Shown here one piece after another: positions 34,744-42,979 of a stretch of DNA of 64,000 nt. Numbering within the stretch: the stretch's first letter is position 1; each line of letters begins with the position of its first letter. Where the stretch lies: the NCBI RefSeq assembly GCF_017745675.1, contig NZ_JAFLJM010000004.1, forward strand, positions 62,001 to 126,000, read 5' to 3'. The position numbers and the translations under genes were made by a program. Origin of the DNA: Alkalihalobacillus sp. BA299. Lineage in GTDB: Bacteria; Bacillota; Bacilli; Bacillales; Bacillaceae_F. The notes below the pieces were generated by a model that made no database searches, was not told the origin of the DNA, and was given only the letters and a program-made list of their open reading frames with translations.

Positions 34744-35064
34744 TTAATAGGCACTTCCCTTTTTTATTCTTAAACCATAGGCCAAAGTTTGAGATGAATT
34801 GATGAGACGGTAGCCCTGATTTTCGTAGAAATCAATTTTTAAATAATTTCGGACCTCTTCTCTTGCCTTTTCGTCAAGTAAAACATGAACTTTATCAAAT
34901 ATATACACTGCATCATCTACTGCTTGCTCATCCAGAGCAAGTTGAAACTCTAACATCGTACTTCACTCGAATGTATCAATGGCTAATACGCGCAAATAAA
35001 TAGCATCTTGATCAAATTCTGATACTAACTGTGCGTACGCAGCGTCTGTTACAATTACCTTCAT
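34744..35064 (-). CDS. IscA/HesB-type protein with in-frame TGA, candidate new selenoprotein
   Basis: A 106-codon frame from MKVIVTDAAYAQLVSEF to IKKGSAY, with TGA at codon 34 (34963-34965) in YLRVLAIDTFE-U-STMLEFQLALDE. The fold pattern (VTDAAY.., YLRV.., CSxM-like turn, LALDE, LLDEKAR) is that of the Fe-S biosynthesis/HesB domain; the TGA stands where the domain has the first Cys of its CSG turn. The usual C-terminal Cys pair is absent. GGAAGG precedes the ATG. A SECIS-like hairpin follows the TGA by 21 nt and shares stem length and loop with that of the 32.4-kb gene. It is distinct in sequence from the known HesB-like Sec family, so it may be a new type. Alternative: a pseudogene. Confidence 0.82.
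34923..34941 (-). promoter_or_regulatory. SECIS-like hairpin in the IscA/HesB-type gene
   Basis: CTTGCTC-TGGAT-GAGCAAG: perfect 7-bp stem and the same loop as at 32509-32527. The two stems differ at one base pair, G-C against T-A, with both sides changed. It starts 21 nt after the TGA, placing the loop 28 nt from it. Confidence 0.8.
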
Positions 35065-35240
35065 GTTTCCTTCCACCTCTTCCTTTTTATCATATCCTTA
35101 TTTCCATCAGTTTCCAATATTTTCAATTGCACAACCTTTTTATGAAGCCTCGAGCTCTTTATTTTAAGTATTAGGCATTATGAAAATTTTAACCTATTTT
35201 CAATGAAAAAGTCTAATAGAGGCAACTCTATGAGCAACCC

Positions 35241-36419
35241 CTATGTTTTTGAATATTCCATCGTATTACTTATGCGGCTTTCAGTAAGAAATTTATAAAT
35301 CATCAACCCGACACATCCAATTATCGATAAATATCCTAAATAACTATATAATTGTGCGACACCTGCATTCTGAATAACCAAACCTCCTACAAACGCACCG
35401 ATAATACCAGATATTCCAAAAAATGTCGTAATAAATAATACATGTCCTGTCGCTTGCAATTCTTCTGGGACAAGCTTTGAAACAATTTGAAACGCTGCTA
35501 TATAAAAAATTCCAAATGTAACTCCATGCAAAGCTTGAAAAACAAGCAATGTTTCTGGGGAAGTAGCTGCCCCCATAAAATACCAGCGAACACTATATAA
35601 TACAGCTGAAATCATTAAAAAGGTTAACGGAGTAAACTTTCTAAACCAAAATGCCGTTGCAAAGAAAACGATTGCCTCTGATACAACTCCGGTAAACCAT
35701 GCCCAACCTATTAATGATTCTTTCCCACCCAGTTCTGTAATAAAAATTCCAAGATACGTATCATTCGTACGATGGGTAACAGATACAAACACAATAATGA
35801 GTAAAAATATAAATAAACGTGGATTTGCCCCTAACTTTACTGCATGTAAAATGGTAACTGGCTTATTCGTCGTTTTAACATCACTAAGAGAGGTAGCAAA
35901 TAGAAACGCAACAACAGCCATAAATAAGATTGGATACATGATGTACTGGATCCCGACAAAAGTTAAGTAATATCCTGCTAACAATGAAACAACTGCAAAC
36001 CCTAAGGAACCCCACATACGTATCCGTCCAAAGCTCACTTTATGTTTGAGAGCCGTTTTCTGTGACAAACTATCTCCTAATGCAGTTACGGGTGCTAAAA
36101 ATAAAAATAATACGAACATCATGATCGTATAGCCAGCAAGATGATTCATTTGAAATAAAACAAACGTTGACACAAACGTTCCAGTAACGACGATAAGTAA
36201 CACTCTTTTTATTGTTTTAAATTTATCACTCATATAACCCCAAAACGGTTGAGCAAATATAGAAGCGAGCGGTCCTACTGCTAAAAGAATTCCGAGATCC
36301 TTTGCAGTCACACCTTGATACCTAAAGTAAACCGGTATATAGCTTATAACTATAGTCATAATCGAATAAGCAAAAAATAAATAAGCCATGAGCCTTAAAA
36401 CTGAACGATTTGGTATCAT
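35241..36419 (-). CDS. MFS transporter (12-TM)
   Basis: A 392-residue major facilitator with about 12 hydrophobic helices. The loop 2-3 motif is GYMSDKFKTIKR (Asp and basic residues as in MFS), and TALGDSLSQKTALKHKVSFGRIRMWGS is typical of the LacY/nucleoside-symporter-like group. The substrate is not evident. ATG 36419 follows AAGGGG; a GTG 12 bp upstream lies against GAAGGGA. Single gene. Confidence 0.87.
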   Translation of the reverse strand: MIPNRSVLRLMAYLFFAYSIMTIVISYIPVYFRYQGVTAKDLGILLAVGPLASIFAQPFWGYMSDKFKTIKRVLLIVVTGTFVSTFVLFQMNHLAGYTIMMFVLFLFLAPVTALGDSLSQKTALKHKVSFGRIRMWGSLGFAVVSLLAGYYLTFVGIQYIMYPILFMAVVAFLFATSLSDVKTTNKPVTILHAVKLGANPRLFIFLLIIVFVSVTHRTNDTYLGIFITELGGKESLIGWAWFTGVVSEAIVFFATAFWFRKFTPLTFLMISAVLYSVRWYFMGAATSPETLLVFQALHGVTFGIFYIAAFQIVSKLVPEELQATGHVLFITTFFGISGIIGAFVGGLVIQNAGVAQLYSYLGYLSIIGCVGLMIYKFLTESRISNTMEYSKT

Positions 36420-36579
36420 AATCCCCTTCACTCCCTTCGTTTTTTACCAGTAGTAGACTTTTTAATTCCAAAAAATCTCCCTTAGACCATTTCAAATCAC
36501 TTACCATATAAGAATAAAGGTTTTCTCCGAGAATGACTATAGTTTTGTAAATAATTAACTTTTCAGAAAAATAAAAAGA

Positions 36580-36609
36580 GCCTCCGAAACCAAAAAATGA
36601 TTTCAAGGC
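36580..36609 (-). terminator. Terminator of ykuI
   Basis: Minus-strand stem of about 11 bp (GCCTTGAAATC against GTTTCGGAGGC, with G-U pairs), then TCTTTTTATTTTT. Confidence 0.7.
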
Positions 36610-36620
36610 CTTAGTCAAGG

Positions 36621-37835
36621 TTATATTAATCCGTCTTGTTCAAACAAATAATTATACGGAATATCGACAAATAAAAAGAGACGATCATCAATAGGAAAAG
36701 AATATGTTCTTATGATTTCATCTTTTTCAATATCAGTATAAAGATCAGATAAAATTCCCTTTCGTTCATAGTTCATACGAACAATGTTTTCTAAAAAATA
36801 AGGTCGCCAACTCCAGTTCTTAAATCGACTTCCTTCTTCTAGGTGCCAATTGTTCTTGTCTTTAACGGCATTTCCAGATTGCTGATAACCATCGTGATCA
36901 CATATATACACTCGAAAAGATACTTCATCCAACTCCTTTGCAATTTGCATCACAACATCATCATAGCTATCTAACGATTTTAATTTTTTTAATGAATTTT
37001 TTAATAACAATCCTAGTTTTTCTGTTAAGGTAAACTGTGCTTCAATTTTTTTACGTTCATAATGAATGAAGTGGTGAAATTCTTTTTTTAGAGACATTTT
37101 ACAAAAATCACTTTTTTGAAAATTAGGCTTAGGTCGAGAAAGATAAAAGCCTTGATAATACCGGCCTCCATTCCGCCATGCATAATTTAATTGATTAAAA
37201 CTCCCTACCCCTTCAAACATTAAAGTAGCTCCTATTTTTCTAGTAAGAAGTGAGAGGGAATAAAGGACATCTCGATATAGTTGGGGAAAAGCATCACCTT
37301 CTAAAAACTCTAAATCTACCTTTACAATATTAGGTTTTAACTGGGCGATTTGATCAAGGTTACTTCCTGCTTTTCCTACATCATCGATAGCGATTTGTAC
37401 ACCTAAGCTTTGAATATACGTTAACAAATGTTTTAATAAAGAAAAATCTCCTTTGAAGTCTTGTTCCGTAAATTCAATAACGATCTTAGATAGTAACAGT
37501 CCATTCAATTCAAACGACTTTAAGCTTTTGATCAATCGTTCCCCATTAGTAGCTAAAATTTCATTCATATCAACATTAATAAAAAGCTTTGTATCATCCT
37601 TCAATGATAAAAACTTTTCAATCGCAAGGTGACAAACATATTCATCCACTTCTTGTCGATACTCCTCTGGAATCGAGTGATCTTTAAAGAACCATCCTAG
37701 ACTTTTGACTCCATCGTCTAATTCAATACGAGCTAATACTTCATAACCAATAACTAGTTGTGTATCAGCACTAATTATTGGCTGAAAGTATGGAACAATT
37801 TTATCTTTATTCATTATGACATCTAATGCATCCAA
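36621..37835 (-). CDS. ykuI: EAL-domain protein YkuI
   Basis: A 404-residue c-di-GMP-binding EAL protein with the YkuI C-terminal PAS-like domain. The EAL signature reads EVL (GYEVLARIE); other sites are EFTEQDF, IAIDDVGKAGSN and GRYYQGFYLSRP. The C-terminal domain (about 260-404) ends in DRLFLFVDIPYNYLFEQDGLI, nearly as in B. subtilis YkuI, which binds c-di-GMP but has little phosphodiesterase activity. TTG start behind GGAGGTG. Single gene. Confidence 0.95.
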   Translation of the reverse strand: MDALDVIMNKDKIVPYFQPIISADTQLVIGYEVLARIELDDGVKSLGWFFKDHSIPEEYRQEVDEYVCHLAIEKFLSLKDDTKLFINVDMNEILATNGERLIKSLKSFELNGLLLSKIVIEFTEQDFKGDFSLLKHLLTYIQSLGVQIAIDDVGKAGSNLDQIAQLKPNIVKVDLEFLEGDAFPQLYRDVLYSLSLLTRKIGATLMFEGVGSFNQLNYAWRNGGRYYQGFYLSRPKPNFQKSDFCKMSLKKEFHHFIHYERKKIEAQFTLTEKLGLLLKNSLKKLKSLDSYDDVVMQIAKELDEVSFRVYICDHDGYQQSGNAVKDKNNWHLEEGSRFKNWSWRPYFLENIVRMNYERKGILSDLYTDIEKDEIIRTYSFPIDDRLFLFVDIPYNYLFEQDGLI

Positions 37836-37887
37836 ATCAACACCTCCAAGTTACGACAACTAGGACAACCATATTATAGCATACTAA

Positions 37888-38751
37888 CTATATATTAGAG
37901 CTTGGATACGCACTGTCTTCATCTAAAAATTCGAATATTTGTTCTGCGACTTCGTTTGGTCGTTCTTCTGGTACTAAATGTCCCGTTTTATCCAAAATAA
38001 AAAGTTTTGCATTTGGAAGGTCGAAATGTAGCTTTTTCCCGATGTGAACAGGAATGATTTTATCATGTTTCCCCCACAATATTAAAACAGGTTGCTCGAT
38101 TTTTCTTAACTGTTCGGCAGATAAATCTCCTTCACGATGACGAAGAATACGTATTAGAGAATGAAAAAATTGGTCATCTTCAAACGTCTTTGCATATTCA
38201 ATGACATCATCATCATTGACGATTTTTTTATTGTAGACAACATAGGAAAGTGCATCCTTATAATCTCGTTTCATAAAATATCTCTTTACTAGTCTAGGTG
38301 CAAATGGAATGTATGAAGCATAGCGAAACGTCCTCTTTGCTCGCTTTAGATAACCTGAACTAGATAATAACACAACTTTCTCCACACGATCAGGTCTTAG
38401 TTTAGCCATATATAGTGCCACCTGCCCCCCCATTGAATGGCCAGCTGATACGACTCGATTAATTTTAAGGATTGAAAGGACTGAAAATATTAACTCTGCA
38501 TAATTCTGTAAGGAATAGACAAACGTATTCGATTTTTCGCTTTTTCCGAATCCAGGTAGATCAACTGCTAATACTGGATGATGACCTGCTAATAACGGGA
38601 TGAGGTGACGAAAACTATATGTTGATGATACAAAGCCATGGATAAGAACAATCACAGGTCGCTCTAATTGATTGTCATGAAAATAATATTCATAGTGCAC
38701 TTTTACATTATTAACTAAAATCGTATCAGATTTTTCAACATACTGCTTCAT
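37888..38751 (-). CDS. Alpha/beta hydrolase
   Basis: A 287-residue soluble alpha/beta hydrolase: oxyanion region LIHGFVSS, nucleophile S106 in AGHSMGGQ, Asp in LWGKHDKIIPV, and His in DKTGHLVPEERP. The substrate is unknown. ATG 38751 follows GGAGGG; the frame extends nine codons further up without a ribosome site. Confidence 0.9.
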   Translation of the reverse strand: MKQYVEKSDTILVNNVKVHYEYYFHDNQLERPVIVLIHGFVSSTYSFRHLIPLLAGHHPVLAVDLPGFGKSEKSNTFVYSLQNYAELIFSVLSILKINRVVSAGHSMGGQVALYMAKLRPDRVEKVVLLSSSGYLKRAKRTFRYASYIPFAPRLVKRYFMKRDYKDALSYVVYNKKIVNDDDVIEYAKTFEDDQFFHSLIRILRHREGDLSAEQLRKIEQPVLILWGKHDKIIPVHIGKKLHFDLPNAKLFILDKTGHLVPEERPNEVAEQIFEFLDEDSAYPSSNI

Positions 38752-38848
38752 TGAGAATTTCCCTCCAAATGAGCACACATTTTAAGAATAGGATTGCCTT
38801 TATTTTAGCAAACTATGATAACTTGAATTATGTATTGGAGGGATAGAA

Positions 38849-39049
38849 ATGAAAAATAACAATAAACGAATTACAGTTGAACCTCGTACAAAAGAATATG
38901 GGTTAGAAGCCAACATTGACTTAGAATATACGAAAGATTACGGGGAAGGCTTTTCGATGGAGGATGTAAGCGATGATGACCATAATGATCTTCATGTCGA
39001 TTCTGGGCCGTTAAAGGATAGAGTTGGTATCCAAAAAAGAAACTTATAA
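38849..39049 (+). CDS. Small acidic protein (66 aa), unknown
   Basis: It starts MKNNNKRITVEPRTKEYGLE behind GGAGGG and is rich in Asp and Glu (MEDVSDDDHNDLHVD). No known motif. Its last codons lie inside the 45-bp direct repeat (39033-39077), so the 3' end sits at a recent duplication. Confidence 0.65.
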   Translation: MKNNNKRITVEPRTKEYGLEANIDLEYTKDYGEGFSMEDVSDDDHNDLHVDSGPLKDRVGIQKRNL

Positions 39050-39077
39050 TGTAATTTTAAAAGTCCGGGAAAAATAG
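39033..39077 (+). repeat. 45-bp direct repeat, first copy
   Basis: Identical to 39191-39235. It covers the end of the 66-aa gene and the start of the following spacer. The 113 bp between the copies hold TTACTCATGTATTAAAAGC, CGAAGCTTCG and related text resembling dispersed Bacillus repeats. Confidence 0.9.
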
Positions 39078-39190
39078 CTGTCGAATCTCATCGTTGGCTT
39101 GCTTCTCCGTTACTCATGTATTAAAAGCATACACTGCGTTACTCGAAGCTTCGCCGCCTCGACCTTCTCGGCTCTTTTTGTCCTCCTTTT

Positions 39191-39235
39191 AAAAAAGAAA
39201 CTTATAATGTAATTTTAAAAGTCCGGGAAAAATAG
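39191..39235 (+). repeat. 45-bp direct repeat, second copy
   Basis: Exact second copy of 39033-39077. It starts AAAAAAGAAACTTATAATG and ends GGGAAAAATAG. Confidence 0.9.
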
Positions 39236-39317
39236 TGGCTGACCCATTGTAGTCATAAAAATACGCTATTTATAAGCGGTTATACTTTCTCGAAATGTTT
39301 TGTTAATGAGTCAGCCA
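39236..39317 (-). terminator. Long hairpin terminator, GGCTGAC family
   Basis: Arms TGGCTGAC and GTCAGCCA enclose about 66 nt, followed on the minus strand by CTATTTTTCCC. It lies just past the ATPase stop. Confidence 0.7.
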
Positions 39318-39324
39318 TTAGCTT

Positions 39325-40425
39325 CTAATTTTCTTTTAACGGTTCAATGATTTTTTGGATAACATCATTTTGGATCGCTTCCAATTTATTTTTTACGGTG
39401 AAAAGATCATAATATTCATCAATCACGTCTTGAGCTTCTTTTGCTTTCATTAAATGAGCTGTACCTTCCTTCATACAGCTTCTATAATTAGATTCACATT
39501 GATTAATGGTCGACATTTCAGTTCCCTCTTCTATAGTAGGGTCAATACAGAATTCGAACATATCGATCACTTTATCTCGTTCGCTTTTTGGATTTATTAC
39601 ATGAGGAGCAGTTCCGTCGATGACCGCAATCTCTAAATCTTCAATAATGATCATATCTAAACTAGTAGGGTCGAACCCACAGAGGAAATATGTGATATTC
39701 ATTCCACGGTGAATGGCTTCCGTTGCCAGCTTACGCATTAACGTTGATTTACCACTTCCTGAACGTCCTTTAATAATATACCTTCTTTTTAACTCAGAAG
39801 TTAACTCTTCAATAAAATGTACAGCGCCTTTTGGGGTTGCAGCCCCAAAGAAAATCTCTTCATAATTTCCACTTGTTTGCTTTGCTTTTTTATTTTGAAA
39901 GATGGCCTTTTTGAGCTTATCAGTTACCTCATTCGCTTTTGTAAAATCCATTGCAGATAAGTAGATTTGCTCTTTCATTTCATGGTGTTCTGTCGCTTGT
40001 GAAAAACGTTCATATGCGAGTTGAATTTGGTAATCACGCTCATTTTCTAGTTGATTAATTTGCTTTTGCAATTGACCAGCCTTTTGAACATCGTATGCCT
40101 TATTAAAATTAATAAAGACAACACTTTGCTCTGCAAAGTTTATATCTAAATTTTTTATCATTGTGTAAGTTACTACAGCTAGCTTTAATTCAGGAATGCG
40201 TAATCCTTCAACATAATCATTGTGGCTTGGGCTATGAAAGTAATCGATTGAAAAATGACTTTCTTTCAATGCATTAGCGATTTTTTCAATGGTCAGATGC
40301 CCTTGCTTCATAGAAAGCCCTTTTAATACAAATAAACATTCCAATTGTTGAGTTAACTCTGGTAACACTGAATAATAACCAACCCTCGTATGTCCACTTA
40401 CATAATACCGACGATCCATTTTCAT
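39325..40425 (-). CDS. P-loop ATPase of unknown role (PRK06851-like)
   Basis: A 366-residue soluble protein. Walker A lies in IIKGRSGSGKSTLMRKLATE near residue 220; a possible second nucleotide element is the FDPTSLDMIIIEDLEIAVID stretch. The middle (about 110-190) is probably coiled coil (LQKQINQLENERDYQIQLAYERF). Similar full-length proteins exist across bacilli without an assigned function. ATG 40425 follows ATGGAGG; the frame reaches 40488 without a better site. Confidence 0.75.
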   Translation of the reverse strand: MKMDRRYYVSGHTRVGYYSVLPELTQQLECLFVLKGLSMKQGHLTIEKIANALKESHFSIDYFHSPSHNDYVEGLRIPELKLAVVTYTMIKNLDINFAEQSVVFINFNKAYDVQKAGQLQKQINQLENERDYQIQLAYERFSQATEHHEMKEQIYLSAMDFTKANEVTDKLKKAIFQNKKAKQTSGNYEEIFFGAATPKGAVHFIEELTSELKRRYIIKGRSGSGKSTLMRKLATEAIHRGMNITYFLCGFDPTSLDMIIIEDLEIAVIDGTAPHVINPKSERDKVIDMFEFCIDPTIEEGTEMSTINQCESNYRSCMKEGTAHLMKAKEAQDVIDEYYDLFTVKNKLEAIQNDVIQKIIEPLKEN

Positions 40426-40613
40426 AAAAAAACCTCCATCTAAGAAAATTTTGATAAAGGTAAAAAGAACATGTCTAATATCCTCCAATTCTCCAACTTT
40501 TACATTGTATAGTTAGTAAGATTACTAGTAAAATAGACATTAACCTATAGTAAACCTATGCTGAATTATTTAAATGGTGACAAAATCAAACATGTTAATA
40601 AAAAGGTTGTCTA

Positions 40614-40841
40614 ATGATGAATATATATCGAACATTTATAAAACGCTTATTAAGAAATTATATTATCGGTTCACTTGTCTCAGTCTTCAGAGTTGGAACT
40701 GTTTTAATGTTTACAACCATTTCTTTAAATCAAAGCAAAGGTACTCAATGGGAAGCACAATTTGTTGATTATTTTGCTGAATATCTTATAGAAAAAAATT
40801 TTATGATTAATAAAGAAGAATATACAAAAGTTGCTCCATAA
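40614..40841 (+). CDS. Small single-span membrane protein (75 aa), unknown
   Basis: It begins MMNIYRTFIKRLLRNYIIGS, with a basic N-terminus, a hydrophobic segment at about 17-40 and a charged tail. AAAAAGG precedes the ATG. No family recognised. A bidirectional terminator overlaps the stop. Confidence 0.5.
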   Translation: MMNIYRTFIKRLLRNYIIGSLVSVFRVGTVLMFTTISLNQSKGTQWEAQFVDYFAEYLIEKNFMINKEEYTKVAP

Positions 40842-40880
40842 AAAGAAAGCTAGCTCCAAACTTAAAGCTAGCTTTCTTTT
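40840..40880. terminator. Bidirectional terminator
   Basis: Stem AAAAGAAAGCTAGCT/AGCTAGCTTTCTTTT with an 11-nt loop, flanked by A and T runs. It serves metA and the convergent 75-aa gene. Confidence 0.92.
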
Positions 40881-40882
40881 TA

Positions 40883-41797
40883 TTATTTAGATAAGTCGTA
40901 TGGTGTTTCTTGGTAAACGTAGTAGTTTAACCAGTTTGAAAACAGTAAATTGGAATGTGCTCTCCAACGTAATAAAGGTTTTGCATTCGTATTATCATTT
41001 GGGAAATAGTTGATCGGCATTTCGATGTTTAAGCCTTTATTTACATCCCTTTCATATTCGTCTTGTAATGTACAACAATCGTATTCAGAATGTCCTGAAA
41101 CAAAAATTTGCTTACCATTTCTTGAAGCAACAATGTAAACGCCAGCTTCATCTGATTCACTCAAAATTTCCAAATCTGGTACTTTTTCAATATCTTCTCT
41201 CCTCACTTCGGTATGACGAGAGTGCGGCGCAAGAAATACATCATCAAATCCCCTTAATAGTTTAACGTTAGATTCATTATTTACATTATGTGCAAACACG
41301 CCAAACATTTTTTTCTCTAGCGGATATTTAGGAATACCATAATGATAATATAGACCGGCTTGAGCTCCCCAACAAATATGTAGGGTGGATGTAACGTTTG
41401 TCACAGTCCAATCCATAATTTGTTTTAATTCTTCCCAATAATTCACTTCTTCAAATACTAATTTTTCGATAGGAGCACCTGTAATAATCATTCCATCAAA
41501 TTTTCTATTCTTAATGTCATCAAATGTTTTATAAAATGATGATAAATGCTCTTCAGATGTATTTTTCGATTTATGTGTATCTGGATGAATAAATACGACA
41601 TCAACTTGTAATGGAGTATTTCCTAGTAAGCGAAGAAGTTGAGTTTCCGTTACTTCTTTCAACGGCATTAAATTTAGAATAACAATTTTTAATGGGCGTA
41701 TATCTTGTTTATAGGCCCTACTTTCATCCATGACGAATATATTTTCTTCGTTTAAAATTTCTTTTGCTGGTAAATGATCTGGAACTCTAATTGGCAT
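40883..41797 (-). CDS. metA: Homoserine O-acetyltransferase (MetA family)
   Basis: A 304-residue enzyme for the first committed step of methionine synthesis. The nucleophile is C142 in [10 protein letters not shown], with H236 and E238 in VSGHSEYD. Position 111 is Glu (ITGAPIEKL); Glu there marks acetyl-CoA users such as the B. cereus enzyme, while Gly marks succinyl-CoA users, so acetyl transfer is predicted despite the common annotation. Ribosome site AAAGGAG. The inverted-repeat element copy 2 ends up 62 bp upstream and separates metA from any older promoter. No S-box was seen. Confidence 0.95.
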   Translation of the reverse strand: MPIRVPDHLPAKEILNEENIFVMDESRAYKQDIRPLKIVILNLMPLKEVTETQLLRLLGNTPLQVDVVFIHPDTHKSKNTSEEHLSSFYKTFDDIKNRKFDGMIITGAPIEKLVFEEVNYWEELKQIMDWTVTNVTSTLHICWGAQAGLYYHYGIPKYPLEKKMFGVFAHNVNNESNVKLLRGFDDVFLAPHSRHTEVRREDIEKVPDLEILSESDEAGVYIVASRNGKQIFVSGHSEYDCCTLQDEYERDVNKGLNIEMPINYFPNDNTNAKPLLRWRAHSNLLFSNWLNYYVYQETPYDLSK

Positions 41798-41858
41798 TTT
41801 TACTAACTCCTTTATGCGGGATAAATCAAAGGTAAATCATCCATCCTAAACAATAAAT

Positions 41859-42043
41859 GGCTCTTTTCTCAAAGATTGTTGCTTTTAGCTTTTGGACCGT
41901 AAGCCAAGCAGATGCTTGGCTCTTCACGCATAGCGTGAAGGTTTTGAAAATAAAATAGCCGTTCAGACAAATGAATTTGTCTTGAAAAGGCTATTTTATT
42001 TTCAAAAAACGGTCCAAAAGCAACAAAGTTTACGAAAACAGCC
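41859..42043 (+). repeat. MITE-like inverted-repeat element, copy 2
   Basis: A 185-bp element with imperfect inverted ends (GGCTCTTTTCTCAAAGATTG against GGCTGTTTTCGTAAACTTTG as read from the other end). It holds three internal hairpins: GCCAAGC/GCTTGGC, TTCACGC/GCGTGAA, and a long one built on GAAAATAAAATAGCC/GGCTATTTTATTTTC. It is flanked by CAATAAAT (41851-41858) and TAATAAAT (42044-42051), a 7 of 8 match. It lies upstream of metA. Confidence 0.9.
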
Positions 42044-42076
42044 TAATAAATACAACATAGGAGGGATGGTTAACAA

Positions 42077-42166
42077 ATGATAGGACTAGTGATTCGTAAA
42101 ATGATTAAGCTTATCCTCTTAAAACAAGGTATTAAACTTATAAACCGATTTCTCAATCAAAAATAA
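42077..42166 (+). CDS. Small basic amphipathic peptide (29 aa)
   Basis: It begins MIGLVIRKMIKLILLKQGIK and ends INRFLNQK, with AGGAGGG upstream at good spacing. Lys/Arg alternate with Leu/Ile, as in membrane-active or toxin-like peptides, but no partner gene is seen. Its reality rests only on the ribosome site and composition. Confidence 0.4.
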   Translation: MIGLVIRKMIKLILLKQGIKLINRFLNQK

Positions 42167-42275
42167 AAGAAATGCTGTCAAAACTTTACCCTTTTAATTT
42201 ATTAAATTATCATGATTTTATATAATTCGCAATTGTTATTTTGTTATGATTTTTATTAATAGAGGTGAAAGCGTT

Positions 42276-42947
42276 ATGAAAATGCGATTAGAATGGCACT
42301 ACCAAGTACCAAAAGGAAAAAAAACGTATTTACTCTCAACTGATTTTATGAGTATTCAAGATATTTTATTTTTCGCTAGAGATATTGAAAAAACGGGTAG
42401 AGTAAAGCAGTTGCAATTTTATGATCAAATGGATTCAGAGTGGACAAAAAAAGAATTAGAAAAGCTGTTAGAGAAAAAATCTCAAGAGCCCGAGCAGATT
42501 GTAGCCTACTTCGATGGTGGCTTTGATAAATCAACACATATTGCCGGTCTAGGTGTCGTTATTTACTACGAGAAAGATGGACAAAAATACCGAATCCGTA
42601 AAAATGAACGGATCGAAGAAATGGAATCAAACAATGAAGCAGAATATGCTGCACTATGGAATTTATTATTACAACTTGAAGAGCTCGAAATACACCATAC
42701 TGAATTAACGATAAAAGGGGATTCGATGGTCGTTATCAACCAATTAACAAATGAATGGCCATGTTACGAGGAAAATTTAGAGCGATGGCTCGATCGAATT
42801 GAAAAGAAAACAAAGCAGCTTGGTTACATAGTCAACTACAAAGCCATTTCTAGAAAAGAAAACCGGGAAGCTGATCAGCTCGCTTCCCAGGCATTAAACG
42901 AAATATTTATATCAAGCCACTTAAATTTAAATGATAGTGAAACCTAA
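42276..42947 (+). CDS. RNase H family protein (YpeP-like)
   Basis: A 223-residue protein. The C-terminal RNase HI domain (from about 70) has the acidic residues in AYFDGGFD, NNEAEYAAL, KGDSMVV and READQLAS. The N-terminal 60 residues are a separate family part. It probably cleaves RNA in RNA-DNA hybrids. ATG 42276 follows GAGGTGAAA. Confidence 0.85.
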   Translation: MKMRLEWHYQVPKGKKTYLLSTDFMSIQDILFFARDIEKTGRVKQLQFYDQMDSEWTKKELEKLLEKKSQEPEQIVAYFDGGFDKSTHIAGLGVVIYYEKDGQKYRIRKNERIEEMESNNEAEYAALWNLLLQLEELEIHHTELTIKGDSMVVINQLTNEWPCYEENLERWLDRIEKKTKQLGYIVNYKAISRKENREADQLASQALNEIFISSHLNLNDSET

Positions 42948-42979
42948 TCATAAGATTAACCAATAGGTAAAAGCTCTTT

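Noticed and set aside
34744..34956. A 70-aa ORF starting at the Met after the TGA of the IscA/HesB-type gene
   Set aside because: It lacks a ribosome site and would start in the middle of the HesB fold. The frame upstream of the TGA carries the start of the same domain, so the longer Sec-containing gene is preferred.
36322..36618. 98-aa minus-strand ORF
   Set aside because: Overlaps the start of the MFS gene in another frame and crosses the ykuI terminator; no RBS.
41798..41858. SAM (S-box) riboswitch before metA
   Set aside because: The leader is short and holds no S-box core; the inverted-repeat element begins 62 bp up. The region before the methionine gamma-lyase gene also lacks one.
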